A stretch of 19,180 bases of DNA from an uncultured Ruminococcus sp. (GCA_902766305.1 CACXDE010000306.1:1-19180), one strand, 5' to 3'. Shown: positions 1 through 7,254, counted from the first letter of the stretch. Made by a program: numbers and translations. Notes: generated by a model not told the origin, from the letters alone.

Positions 1-151
1 AAAAGGCTTGAGCGAAAACTTCTAATTTTGGTTTCTCAGTAATTTCGGAGAAATTCACAAAGCCGAATTTTAAGCGTCCGGCAGCTTGCCGGTGAAAAAG
101 GCTTGACCGAAACTTTTAATTTTTCTCTGCTGTTAGTGCTACGGCCCCATT
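1..151. repeat. Non-coding segment with imperfect direct repeat and hairpins
   Basis: No gene is visible here. The first 29 bases recur almost exactly at about 96-125: both copies carry AAAAGGCTTG followed by a CGAAA-CTT-TAATTTT pattern, with a few substitutions and one indel, about 95 bases apart. Between them lie a perfect 6-bp hairpin (CCGGCA 78-83 with TGCCGG 87-92) and a weaker 6-bp inverted repeat (TTTCTC 32-37 with GAGAAA 48-53). There is no clear T-run beside the hairpins on either strand, so this does not look like a standard terminator for the carboxypeptidase gene that ends at 152. It resembles a dispersed intergenic element, which is an inference. Confidence 0.5.
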
Positions 152-1303
152 TTATGCGCATATAGATTTTAACAAGAGAGAAAAAACATCTCCGAGCGTT
201 ATCTCATTTACATCCTCTGCCGCAAGGACAGGGTATTCTCCGACTGTACGGTTTCCGTTTGTGCAGCGTATAAGACCTATCTTATCGCCTTTTTTAACAG
301 GTGCATCTATACTTTCAGGAAGATTGACAGAGTACTTTATCCCCTTCTCTTCTCCCTTCTTTATTGTGAATATTTCATTTATAAAAGCGGTTGTCTTTAT
401 TTTTTTAGCCATTCCGTTATTTACGTTTATTTCTGTGACTGCGCTCTCAGGTGTTTTCGGTGTGAAGGTTGTATATCCTGCGAATCCATAGTCTAAAAGA
501 GCAGCGGCATCCTTGAATCTCTGTTTACCTGATTCAGAACCTAATACCACAGCTATAAGTCCAAGACCGTCTCTTTCAGCTGTTGCAGTTATACAGCTGC
601 CTGCCTGTGAGGTTGTTCCTGTTTTCAGACCCGTTATACCGCTGTATGTTTTCAGAAGCTTATTTGTATTGACGATCTGAGTTTTTCCTGCCCTCAGCTC
701 ATCCATCCATATACCGGAATACTCATAGATTTTTTTATGCTTTATTAGCTCTCTGGACATTACTGCCACATCATATGCACTTGTTACATGTCCTTCCTCA
801 TCAAGACCGTTACAGTTTTTGAATACTGTTTCCTTCATTCCCAAAGACTTTGCTTTTTTGTTCATTTCAGATACAAATGCGTCTTCGCTTCCGCTGACAA
901 GCTCTGCAAGTGCTACTGCCGCATCATTTGCACTTGCCACCATTGTAGCCTTTATCATATCATTGACTGTCATCTTTTCTCCAGGCTCCAGCCAGATATC
1001 AGATCCTCCCATTGATGAAGCATGTTCAGAAGCAGTAACTGTTTCATCATATCTGATTTTTCCGCTGTCAATTGCTTCCATCACAAGTATCATAGTCATA
1101 ACCTTTGTAATCGAAGCACAGGATCTTACCTCATGAGGCGATTTGCTGTAAAGCACCGCACCAGATGACTGATCCATCAGAACGGCAGACGGCGCGCTTA
1201 TTTCATCGTCAGATAATGCCTCAGTACAGAACGGGCATGATGAAAAAACAATGCAGAATACGGTAATAATACTAACAATAATCCTTTTCATATCAATTCT
1301 CAC
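152..1303 (-). CDS. dacF: Secreted D-alanyl-D-alanine carboxypeptidase (DacF/PBP5 type)
   Basis: A low-molecular-mass penicillin-binding protein that removes the terminal D-alanine from peptidoglycan stem peptides outside the membrane. It has a hydrophobic signal segment (about residues 7-25). All three serine acyl-enzyme motifs of the family are present and correctly spaced: SITK (64-67, nucleophile Ser64), SAN (124-126) and KTG (227-229). A PBP5 C-terminal beta domain follows from about residue 280, and the last 15 residues form a short amphipathic stretch that could sit on the membrane. The 383-residue length is normal. The first in-frame start is GTG at 1303, only 3 bases from a GAGGAG. 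The ATG at 1291 (residue 5) has a GGTGAG about 7 bases upstream and is an equal or better candidate. The gene looks monocistronic. Whether it acts in vegetative growth or in spore cortex formation cannot be told from the sequence. Confidence 0.93.
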   Translation of the reverse strand: MRIDMKRIIVSIITVFCIVFSSCPFCTEALSDDEISAPSAVLMDQSSGAVLYSKSPHEVRSCASITKVMTMILVMEAIDSGKIRYDETVTASEHASSMGGSDIWLEPGEKMTVNDMIKATMVASANDAAVALAELVSGSEDAFVSEMNKKAKSLGMKETVFKNCNGLDEEGHVTSAYDVAVMSRELIKHKKIYEYSGIWMDELRAGKTQIVNTNKLLKTYSGITGLKTGTTSQAGSCITATAERDGLGLIAVVLGSESGKQRFKDAAALLDYGFAGYTTFTPKTPESAVTEINVNNGMAKKIKTTAFINEIFTIKKGEEKGIKYSVNLPESIDAPVKKGDKIGLIRCTNGNRTVGEYPVLAAEDVNEITLGDVFSLLLKSICA

Positions 1304-1387
1304 CCACTCCTCAATATAATTCTCAGAGAAATATTAAACAGCTCACCAATATCAAAGAAACAACTCTGTCAATACCTCTTTAACTTA

Positions 1388-1419
1388 ATTATAGTATAAA
1401 AACGCATAAAATATGACAA
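1388..1419 (-). promoter_or_regulatory. Weak candidate promoter for dacF
   Basis: On the minus strand a perfect TATAAT (1393 to 1388) is preceded by TTGTCA (1419 to 1414), but the spacing is 20 bases, longer than ideal. An overlapping TATACT gives only 15. It sits between the ferredoxin terminator and dacF, where a dacF promoter is expected. The leader would be about 80-95 bases. Confidence 0.35.
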
Positions 1420-1421
1420 AT

Positions 1422-1453
1422 AAGGCTGCCGGCACAAAAGCACCAGCAGCCTC
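1422..1453 (-). terminator. Rho-independent-like terminator after the ferredoxin gene
   Basis: Read on the minus strand, a 14-bp stem (several G-U pairs) with a TTTT loop (1439-1436) pairs 1453-1440 with 1435-1422. The core is GGCTGC against GCAGCC. It is followed by a moderately T-rich tail (TTATTTG...). It lies 26 bases after the ferredoxin stop codon. Confidence 0.7.
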
Positions 1454-1479
1454 ACTCATTATTACCGTCAATTTTAAGA

Positions 1480-1650
1480 TCAGTCAGCGGACGGAGCGCC
1501 TACGGGACATACTTCAGCACAGTTGCCGCAGTCAATGCAGGTATCAGCATTGATCTCATACTTGCCGTCACCCTCTGCAATTGCCTCTACAGGACAATCT
1601 GCTGCACAAGCACCGCATGAAATACATTCGTCAGAAATTTTGTAAGCCAT
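1480..1650 (-). CDS. Small 2[4Fe-4S] ferredoxin
   Basis: A 56-residue bacterial-type ferredoxin that carries electrons in the cytoplasm for anaerobic redox enzymes. Two cluster-binding motifs are visible: CISCGACAADCP near the N-terminus and CIDCGNCAEVCP near the C-terminus, each CxxCxxCxxxCP. The length matches clostridial 2[4Fe-4S] ferredoxins. The open frame extends 15 codons further upstream, but the start was set at the ATG at 1650 because AAAGGAGG lies 8 bases before it, and the extension would run through the promoter. It is flanked by its own promoter and terminator, so it is a single-gene unit. Its redox partner cannot be inferred from the neighbours. Confidence 0.95.
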   Translation of the reverse strand: MAYKISDECISCGACAADCPVEAIAEGDGKYEINADTCIDCGNCAEVCPVGAPSAD

Positions 1651-1685
1651 GAATAAGCCTCCTTTACTATATTGTATCACTGCAT

Positions 1686-1714
1686 ATTGTATCACTTTTC
1701 AGAATAATAATCAA
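1686..1714 (-). promoter_or_regulatory. Sigma-A-like promoter of the ferredoxin gene
   Basis: Minus strand: TTGATT (1714-1709), a 17-base spacer, then TACAAT (1691-1686) with an upstream TG forming an extended -10. Predicted start is near 1679, giving a leader of about 30 bases with the GGAGG site. The 12-base string containing the -10 is duplicated (1669-1680 and 1684-1695). A palindrome-like AATCA-AG-TGATT (1709-1720) covers the -35. Confidence 0.7.
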
Positions 1715-1854
1715 GTGATTCTCTTTGTGATTTTAAACAAAAATTAAAATAAAAATTCTATATTTACTAAAAAACATCGTTATTTTTTTATATATCTGAA
1801 ACAGCAGTTTGTATTATTGACAATTTTTTGTAAATTATTTGAGTATATCGCTAA

Positions 1855-1883
1855 TTGAAAAATACTATGCAATATGTTAGAAT
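1855..1883 (+). promoter_or_regulatory. Sigma-A-like promoter of the CAP-domain protein gene
   Basis: TTGAAA (1855-1860), a 17-base spacer, then TAGAAT (1878-1883) with TG at 1875-1876 (extended -10). Transcription would begin near 1890. This supports the ATG at 1923 as the start, because the ATG at 1902 would leave almost no leader. The surrounding 1696-1900 gap is very AT-rich and shows no gene. Confidence 0.7.
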
Positions 1884-1922
1884 ATACAATAAAGAGCTAA
1901 AATGTACAGGACGGTGGTTTTT

Positions 1923-3788
1923 ATGAAAGTAAATACATTCAGAAAATTCTTTGCCAGTTTGCTGTCTCTCGTTGTCATTTCTGCCATCATTGTTCCATTT
2001 GCATTCAGTACCGCAGATGCCGCTCAGAAATTTGAAATGAAAGTTTCTTCGAGCGTTTCTTCAAGGTACATTGGGGCAAAGATAACATTGACAGGAAGTG
2101 CCACCGGCGGAACAAAGCCTTATCAGTACAAGTTCCTGTATAAGGTCGGAAACAGCAGCTGGACAACATTCAAAAGCTACAGCTCGTCAGCTACTGCCTC
2201 GTTCACTGCAAAAACGGCTGGAAAATATGTTCTCAGAACATATGCAAAGGACAAAAATAATCGTGAATTGTACTGCGATCTGAACTGCCAGGTACTTGAA
2301 AAATATACAGAACCGGTGAACAATTCGACCATCTCTTCCGCTTCTGTTACTAAGGGCAAGACTGTTTCGGTATCGGGCAAAGGCTCCGGCGGAACAAAGC
2401 CCTACTATTTCAAATATTATTACACAGATCAAAGAGGCAATACGACTACCGTCAAGAGTTATTCTCAGACATCTTCTGTTCCGATTAAATTCAGTACAGC
2501 CGGCTATTATACAGTTCACTGTACAATGAAGGATACGGACGGAAAGGTTTTAGATAAGTCCTTTAAAGTTACAGTCAAAAGCAACACTGGTACAAAGCTG
2601 AAAAATACTTCAACCATCTCTCCTGCCACTATGGTCAAGGGTAAAAAGGTTGCTGTCAACGCATCCGCTTCCGAAGGGTATCAGCCTTATACGTATGCTT
2701 ACTATTACTCTGATAATAACGGTTCTTCGTACAGTTTGCTGAAAAACTATACGGAATCATCGTATCAGACGTTTACTTTCTCTTCGACCGGCTATTACAA
2801 GATAAAAATCATTGCAAGGGACATGGCTGGAAATACTGCTCAGACTGTCAAGGATCTGACAGTAAAGTATAATACCGGGAAAGTGCTGAGCGTTTCTTCT
2901 GCTGTTAATACAACACCTTTGGTAGATAAAAAGACTGTCGTAACTGTTAATGCCGAAGGAAACGGCGGAACTCAGCCTTATCAGTATTCGTTCAGGTACA
3001 GGGTAGACAGTGGGAGCTGGAAAACTATCAGCGGCTTTTCAAATACTAAAAAGACTTCCCTTAAATTGAGCGAAGCCGGAAAATATACGATACAGACTAT
3101 TGTGAAGGATTTTACAGGCAAGCAGGTTTCAGCTAATAATATTGTAACAAGCATTGCTTCAAAATCAAATAATTCAATAGAGGAAAATATCAGCAACGAT
3201 TATGGTCTTTCACTTGACTATAATATCAAAAATGACAGCAGTACTGCAAAATTCAAGGTATTCTCCCGTGATCCGGGTTCAACTCAGTGGAATGTAATAC
3301 AGGAGTACAATACAAACAAAGAGATATTTCTTCGTCCGAGAAAGCTTGGTACTACAGCATATATGATATATACTAGTGACAAGGGTACTGTAAAAACAAG
3401 TTACTTTGCAGTAACAAACTCCATACCTCAGTCGGCATATGACGAAGTGGCTCTTTTGAATAAAGAAAGAAAGAATGCCGGATTGTCTGAATTTAAGCTC
3501 GACAATGATCTCCAGTTTGCGGCTACTGTACGTGCTCAGGAGCTTGACGTCTTGTACGATCATATCAGACCGGACGGAACGAAATGCTTCACCGTGCTCA
3601 ATGAATATGGAATAAAAACACCTGCTGCCTGCGCTGAAAATATAGCATGGAGCTATTCCGGAGTAAATGATGTAGTTAACGGATGGATGCACTCAAAGCT
3701 GCATAAGGAAAATATTATGTGCGCAAAATACACTAAGATTGGTGTAGGCATGTACAAAAGATGCTGGTCTCAGTTATTTACAAGCTAA
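1923..3788 (+). CDS. Secreted protein: Ig-like repeats plus C-terminal CAP/SCP domain
   Basis: A 621-residue exported protein. Residues 1-35 are a signal peptide (Lys/Arg-rich start, long hydrophobic core, cleavage near ADA-AQ). Four tandem beta-sandwich-like repeats follow with a period of about 95 residues. Each has a G-[GY]-T-[KQ]-P-Y core (near 61, 155, 250 and 347) and a later G-K/Y-Y motif, and a fifth diverged unit lies at about 410-500. Residues about 500-621 form a CAP (SCP/PR1, YkwD-like) domain containing NKERKNAGL, DHIRPDG, AENIAW and GWMHSKLHKENIM, with the conserved His, Glu and His in place, ending at the usual WSQLFT strand. There is no sortase signal or other anchor. The start at 1923 has GGTGG 5 bases upstream; an in-frame ATG at 1902 is too close to the predicted transcription start. 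CAP domains in Firmicutes are common on secreted and spore-coat proteins, but their activity is generally unknown. Confidence 0.9.
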   Translation: MKVNTFRKFFASLLSLVVISAIIVPFAFSTADAAQKFEMKVSSSVSSRYIGAKITLTGSATGGTKPYQYKFLYKVGNSSWTTFKSYSSSATASFTAKTAGKYVLRTYAKDKNNRELYCDLNCQVLEKYTEPVNNSTISSASVTKGKTVSVSGKGSGGTKPYYFKYYYTDQRGNTTTVKSYSQTSSVPIKFSTAGYYTVHCTMKDTDGKVLDKSFKVTVKSNTGTKLKNTSTISPATMVKGKKVAVNASASEGYQPYTYAYYYSDNNGSSYSLLKNYTESSYQTFTFSSTGYYKIKIIARDMAGNTAQTVKDLTVKYNTGKVLSVSSAVNTTPLVDKKTVVTVNAEGNGGTQPYQYSFRYRVDSGSWKTISGFSNTKKTSLKLSEAGKYTIQTIVKDFTGKQVSANNIVTSIASKSNNSIEENISNDYGLSLDYNIKNDSSTAKFKVFSRDPGSTQWNVIQEYNTNKEIFLRPRKLGTTAYMIYTSDKGTVKTSYFAVTNSIPQSAYDEVALLNKERKNAGLSEFKLDNDLQFAATVRAQELDVLYDHIRPDGTKCFTVLNEYGIKTPAACAENIAWSYSGVNDVVNGWMHSKLHKENIMCAKYTKIGVGMYKRCWSQLFTS

Positions 3789-3802
3789 CCAAAAGTAATT
3801 TA

Positions 3803-3834
3803 CCCCACAGGGACTTGACTAAGTCCTTGTGGGG
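3803..3834. terminator. Bidirectional terminator between CAP gene and hisF
   Basis: A 14-bp stem with one G-U pair, CCCCACAGGGACTT (3803-3816) against AAGTCCTTGTGGGG (3821-3834), with a GACT loop. It is followed on the plus side by a T-rich ATTAATATTTT and lies between two convergent genes, so it can serve both. Confidence 0.85.
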
Positions 3835-3847
3835 CATTAATATTTTA

Positions 3848-4609
3848 TCACAGCCTGACTGAAATACCTTTTCCAGTCAGATATTCTTTCAGATCACGAA
3901 TGGCTATTTCTCCGAAGTGAAAAAGCGAAGCCGCAAGAACAGCGTCAGCCTTGCCTTCGGTAAAAGCGTCATAAAAATGCTGCATATTTCCTGCGCCTCC
4001 TGAGGCTATTACAGGGATACCTACATTTTCTGATACTGCCCTTGTAAGTTCAAGGTCATATCCGTTTTTCACTCCGTCACAATCCATACTTGTGAGGAGT
4101 ATTTCGCCTGCTCCCCTCTTTTCAGCTTCTACAGCCCATTTTACAGCGTCTTTTCCGGTATTTATCCTTCCGCCGTTGATAAATACATCCCAGCCGAAAC
4201 CATCATCCCGCCTCTTGGCATCAATAGCTGTAACAACGCACTGGCTGCCGAATTTGTACGAAGCTTCATTGATTATCTTAGGTCTGTGTACAGCCGCTGA
4301 ATTGACGGAAACCTTATCGGCGCCGGCACGCAGAATATCTGTAAAATCCTCTACAGTTCTTATTCCTCCCCCTACGGTAAAGGGTATAAAAACACAGTCT
4401 GCTACCTGTCTGACGATATCTGTAATAATATTCCGTGCATCGCTGGAGGCGGTTATATCAAGCAAAACTAACTCATCCGCGCCCTCTCTGTCATATATCT
4501 TAGCACACTCTACAGGATCTCCGGCATCACGAAGATTTACAAAGCTCGTTCCCTTTACGACCCTGCCGTCCTTAACATCAAGGCAGGGAATAATTCTTTT
4601 TGCGTACAT
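3848..4609 (-). CDS. hisF: Imidazole glycerol phosphate synthase, cyclase subunit HisF
   Basis: The (beta/alpha)8-barrel subunit of IGP synthase. It uses ammonia from HisH to convert PRFAR into imidazole glycerol phosphate and AICAR, the fifth step of histidine synthesis and a link to purine synthesis. The catalytic aspartates are in place: Asp11 in the CLDV strand and Asp130 in TAIDAK. The phosphate-binding GGGIRT loop (about 80-85) and ASGGAG loop (about 203) are also present. Length 253 is standard. The start ATG at 4609 has a GGGGTGA ribosome site that overlaps the hisH stop codon, so translation is probably coupled. The gene ends just before the shared terminator at 3803-3834. Confidence 0.97.
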   Translation of the reverse strand: MYAKRIIPCLDVKDGRVVKGTSFVNLRDAGDPVECAKIYDREGADELVLLDITASSDARNIITDIVRQVADCVFIPFTVGGGIRTVEDFTDILRAGADKVSVNSAAVHRPKIINEASYKFGSQCVVTAIDAKRRDDGFGWDVFINGGRINTGKDAVKWAVEAEKRGAGEILLTSMDCDGVKNGYDLELTRAVSENVGIPVIASGGAGNMQHFYDAFTEGKADAVLAASLFHFGEIAIRDLKEYLTGKGISVRL

Positions 4610-4615
4610 AATATT

Positions 4616-5233
4616 TCACCCCTTTGTAAGTCCGACAAAATTCTTTAGTATCTTTAATCCTACCTGTCCGCTTTTTTCCGGATGAAATTGTGTCGCGTAT
4701 ACATTTCCCATCTGAACAGAAGCGTCTATCTGTGTTCCGTATAAAGTTCTTGCAGATACGATAGATTCATCCTCCGCTTTCAGGAAATAGGAATGAACAA
4801 AGTATACAAACGGCTCGCCCTCTATACCCTTATACAGCCCGTCATGCTTTTTTATGTAAAGAGAATTCCAGCCCATATGCGGAATTTTCAGCTTACCTCC
4901 GTCATCAGGAATTTTCGTAATGCTTCCCTTTAAAATATCAAGACCTTTTACCCCGGGGCTTTCTTCACTTCCGCCAAATAGAAGCTGAAGACCAAGACAT
5001 ATTCCCAAAAACGGTTTTCCGGTATCAATGAATTTGTTTACTGCATCAACTGCGCCGGTCTTTATCATGCTGTCCATTGCGTCTCCGAAAGAACCAACAC
5101 CCGGCAAAAGAGCTGCGTCACAGTTGAGAATTTCCTCAGTTTTATTTGTGACGACAGACCGGCACTCAATATAGTTCAGAGCCTTCACAACGCTTTGCAG
5201 ATTACCCGCTCCATAATCAATTACGGCTATCAT
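4616..5233 (-). CDS. hisH: Imidazole glycerol phosphate synthase, glutaminase subunit HisH
   Basis: A class I glutamine amidotransferase that hydrolyses glutamine and channels ammonia to HisF. The nucleophile is Cys79 in [10 protein letters not shown], and the His184-Pro-Glu186 pair completes the triad (TQFHPEKSG). The oxyanion strand [10 protein letters not shown] is present. Length 205 is normal. It is the first gene of a two-gene unit with hisF, 6 bases apart. No other his genes flank the pair, so the histidine pathway appears split in this genome. A promoter can be proposed 50-90 bases upstream. No T-box or his leader is apparent in that leader, which is short (about 53 bases). Confidence 0.97.
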   Translation of the reverse strand: MIAVIDYGAGNLQSVVKALNYIECRSVVTNKTEEILNCDAALLPGVGSFGDAMDSMIKTGAVDAVNKFIDTGKPFLGICLGLQLLFGGSEESPGVKGLDILKGSITKIPDDGGKLKIPHMGWNSLYIKKHDGLYKGIEGEPFVYFVHSYFLKAEDESIVSARTLYGTQIDASVQMGNVYATQFHPEKSGQVGLKILKNFVGLTKG

Positions 5234-5292
5234 TTTATCACATCCCGTTCAATTTGTAGGTGACAATAATTCAAACACTGCCGCCTGAGCTT

Positions 5293-5321
5293 ATTTTAAC
5301 ATATTTTTTATATTCTTACAA
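5293..5321 (-). promoter_or_regulatory. Sigma-A-like promoter of hisHF
   Basis: Minus strand: TTGTAA (5321-5316), a 17-base spacer, then TAAAAT (5298-5293) preceded by TGT (extended -10). The start would fall near 5286, about 53 bases before the hisH ATG. The rest of the 5234-5464 gap is AT-rich and holds only this and the divergent promoter. Confidence 0.65.
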
Positions 5322-5410
5322 GTATATATCAAAGTATATTTTACACTTAGTTTTCTGCCTTGATCATCTATAAAAAATTTCAAAATAATTATATAATTTA
5401 AGGAAAAATA

Positions 5411-5419
5411 TGTTATAAT
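5411..5419 (+). promoter_or_regulatory. Extended -10 promoter of the DUF4364 gene
   Basis: TGT followed by a perfect TATAAT (5414-5419). No good -35 sits 16-18 bases upstream, so recognition would rely on the extended -10. The predicted start is near 5426. GGAGG (5453-5457) precedes the ATG at 5465 with a 7-base spacer. Confidence 0.6.
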
Positions 5420-5464
5420 GTAGTAAGGATAACTGCCTGTAAAAAAGCAATTGGAGGTAATGTC

Positions 5465-6073
5465 ATGAATTTTGATGCTTTTTCAGAAGGAATCGAACCA
5501 GGAGGACTCAGAAACACTAAGGACATAGGGATTCTTATTTGCTACATGATGACATACATAGCACATCCCTTTACCAAAGATGACATTGTTTCCATTGTAC
5601 AGTCCAATGGTATAGCCAACTATTTTGAAACAACCGCTGCTGTTTCAGAACTGATAAAATGCGGAAATATCAGGTATACAGATAATGACGGAAAGATGAT
5701 CGAAATAACTGATGCGGGTAAGCTGATATCCCAGCAGTTAAGCTCTGAGCTGTCTGTATCAGTGCGTCAGAAGGCAGTCACTGCCATATTAAAGCTTGCC
5801 AGACAGCGTAAGATAGAACAGGAAAACCCGGTTGTTATTACCCATGCGCCGGGCGGCGGATACAATGTGAATATACGTATTACCGACGGGATACGTGATC
5901 TTATGTCGCTGACGCTTTTTGTACCTGACAGGATCGCCGCAAATACTGTCAAGAATAACTTTTATGAACGGCCTGAAAAGCTATACAACATTATGCTTGC
6001 AGCTGCTGTAGGCGAAAAAAACATGGTAGATATTGCTGTTAAGGAGCTTGAAAATGGAAAACAGGATCAATAA
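5465..6073 (+). CDS. DUF4364 family winged-helix protein
   Basis: A 202-residue protein of the DUF4364 family, found across Clostridia. The N-terminal signature is clear: a PGGLRN stretch, the ILICYMM helix and the later NYFE motif. Residues about 15-85 are compatible with a winged helix-turn-helix, and the remainder is an alpha/beta domain of unknown role (a 'GGGYNVNIRIT' strand near residue 138). A transcription-regulatory role is often assumed from the fold but is not established. It has its own promoter and a strong GGAGG site. It overlaps the next gene by 20 bases, so the two are co-translated. Nothing in the neighbourhood (hisH divergent, hpf convergent) points to a target. Confidence 0.85.
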   Translation: MNFDAFSEGIEPGGLRNTKDIGILICYMMTYIAHPFTKDDIVSIVQSNGIANYFETTAAVSELIKCGNIRYTDNDGKMIEITDAGKLISQQLSSELSVSVRQKAVTAILKLARQRKIEQENPVVITHAPGGGYNVNIRITDGIRDLMSLTLFVPDRIAANTVKNNFYERPEKLYNIMLAAAVGEKNMVDIAVKELENGKQDQ

Positions 6074-6431
6074 AATAAACTTTGAAGAAGCGGAGTTCTT
6101 CTATAAAAATCCGCATTCTCTTGTTGACTACAGTCAGATGCAAAGCTTTAGTCTTATAAAAAGCAGTGTAGAAATTTTTGCGTATTATGATATCAATACT
6201 TTCGCTGCGTCTGATATAAAGGCATTCTTTGAAAAAATAGCTGTTGTGCAAAAAAAGAATGAAAGGATCTTCATCCCCTCTGCAAAGAAAGTAAGCGGCG
6301 TCCTTGACTGCTGTCTTGTTCCAAAGGGAGATCACCTCAGCTTTGACGGTGAGGAATATCACATAGAAAAATGGAACTGTGACGGCTACAAATACGAAAT
6401 AATGTCCGCCCGTGACAGAAATTTTATATAA
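6054..6431 (+). CDS. Unrecognised 125-residue protein coupled to DUF4364
   Basis: I do not recognise this family. The protein is soluble, mixed alpha/beta, without signal peptide or membrane segment. It is rich in aromatic and charged residues and has two cysteines together (LDCCLVP, about 87-88) and a third near the C-terminus. The start was set at the ATG at 6054, which has AAGGAG 7 bases upstream; the frame extends 7 codons further without a better site. It begins 20 bases inside the DUF4364 gene in another frame, which suggests obligate co-expression and possibly a complex. Coding quality looks real: 378 bases without stops, a good ribosome site and ordinary codon use. Function unknown. 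Confidence 0.75.
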   Translation: MENRINKINFEEAEFFYKNPHSLVDYSQMQSFSLIKSSVEIFAYYDINTFAASDIKAFFEKIAVVQKKNERIFIPSAKKVSGVLDCCLVPKGDHLSFDGEEYHIEKWNCDGYKYEIMSARDRNFI

Positions 6432-6593
6432 CAGATTTTATTGATAATTTTCTGAAAAAGTTAGTTTTCTGGGGGAACCCCTTTCCTAAAAAAATTAAAT
6501 TTTTAATATCATGAATTTGAGCATGTATCGAAAGAGCTGCCGCATCCAGTCCATGCGGCAGCTCAATGAATTTATTTAAATTTTTTCAGACGA
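6432..6593. terminator. Convergent gap with two stem-loops, including a strong terminator
   Basis: Between the convergent orphan gene and hpf lies a perfect 12-bp stem, GAGCTGCCGCAT (6534-6545) against ATGCGGCAGCTC (6553-6564), with a 7-base loop. A/T-rich flanks on both sides fit a bidirectional terminator. Upstream at about 6460-6490, TTAG...GGGG-GAA-CCCC...CTAA forms a second, interrupted stem followed by a T-rich stretch near 6500, which could end the plus-strand unit. No gene is visible in the gap. Confidence 0.7.
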
Positions 6594-7133
6594 TTACATC
6601 TCCGGCTCCAACAAACCATATGTGCCGTTCTTACGCTTGTAAACAACATTTATCTCATTTGATCCTGCATTTCTGAACATAAAGAACTCATGTCCTATCA
6701 TATTCATCTGAAGGATAGCTTCCTCAACACTAAGCGGCTTTACCGAGAAGGTCTTAGTTTTTACAACAACATAATCCTCTTCTTCAAGCATATCCTCTCC
6801 GCTGTCCTCTTCCTCAGCAAAATACTGCGCAAAAGAATCCGGCTTCATCTTCTTACTGAGTTTTGTCTTGTTCTTCCTTATCTGACCTCCAAGTATATCA
6901 ACGACGGAATCCAACGCATCGTTCATTTCCAAAGCCGTACTTTCAGCACGATAAACCATACCATTGTCACGGATCATAACCTCCACAGTCTGACGGTTCT
7001 TCTCAACCGTAACTGTAACAACTGCTTCAGCGTCATCAGAAAAGATCTTATCAAACTTTCCCAATTTCTTGTAGACACGTTCCTTGAAATTATCTCTCAG
7101 GTTCACTTTTCTGCCGATAATGTTATATTTCAT
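6594..7133 (-). CDS. hpf: Ribosome hibernation-promoting factor, long form
   Basis: Long HPF (YvyD/RaiA type) that binds the decoding centre of the 30S subunit and drives 70S dimerisation in stationary phase. Residues 1-100 are the S30AE fold, opening with the typical MKYNIIGRKVNLRDN. An acidic linker (about 105-120) follows, and residues about 122-179 are the conserved C-terminal dimerisation domain (VVVKTKTFSVKPLSVEEAI, then FFMFRN, then YKRKNGTYGLLEP). Length 179 matches Firmicutes long HPFs. A GAGGAGG site lies 8 bases before the ATG. It is transcribed alone from an extended -10 promoter. The leader begins with a stem-loop and the gene ends at a strong terminator. Confidence 0.97.
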   Translation of the reverse strand: MKYNIIGRKVNLRDNFKERVYKKLGKFDKIFSDDAEAVVTVTVEKNRQTVEVMIRDNGMVYRAESTALEMNDALDSVVDILGGQIRKNKTKLSKKMKPDSFAQYFAEEEDSGEDMLEEEDYVVVKTKTFSVKPLSVEEAILQMNMIGHEFFMFRNAGSNEINVVYKRKNGTYGLLEPEM

Positions 7134-7157
7134 AACTAAGCCTCCTCAGGGTTTAAT

Positions 7158-7191
7158 TGACCTCATATCTGAGATCACCTATATTATAACA
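7158..7191 (-). promoter_or_regulatory. hpf extended -10 promoter and 5'-terminal stem-loop
   Basis: Minus strand: TGT then TATAAT (7188-7183), without a recognisable -35. Starting at the predicted transcription start, TGATCTCA (7177-7170) pairs with TGAGGTCA (7165-7158) around a GATA tetraloop (one G-U pair). The mRNA would therefore carry a hairpin at or near its 5' end, upstream of the GAGGAGG site. Confidence 0.55.
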
Positions 7192-7254
7192 CTATTTACT
7201 AAAAAATGGAATAGTTTTTTAGATTTTCTGTTAAAAAATTATAATAAATTTTAT

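Noticed and set aside
1..125. CRISPR array or IS end at the left edge
   Set aside because: There are only two imperfect copies of the repeat, no regular spacers, no transposase and no terminal inverted repeats.
1902..1922. Upstream ATG at 1902 as start of the CAP-domain protein
   Set aside because: It lies about 12 bases from the predicted transcription start with no ribosome site; the ATG at 1923 has GGTGG and a proper signal-peptide start.
3279..3692. Minus-strand open frame inside the CAP-domain gene
   Set aside because: It overlaps the well-conserved CAP domain on the other strand and its translation shows no recognisable pattern.
4092..4685. Long plus-strand open frame opposite hisF/hisH
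   Set aside because: It is antisense to two clearly conserved genes, has no ribosome site and encodes low-complexity Ser/Thr/Pro-rich sequence typical of shadow frames.
7146..7166. A six-codon leader peptide (MRSIKP) before hpf, with AGGTGAT upstream and its stop touching the hpf ribosome site
   Set aside because: The AGGTGAT would straddle the predicted transcription start, so the RNA would lack a full ribosome site. The same bases are better explained as a 5'-terminal hairpin.
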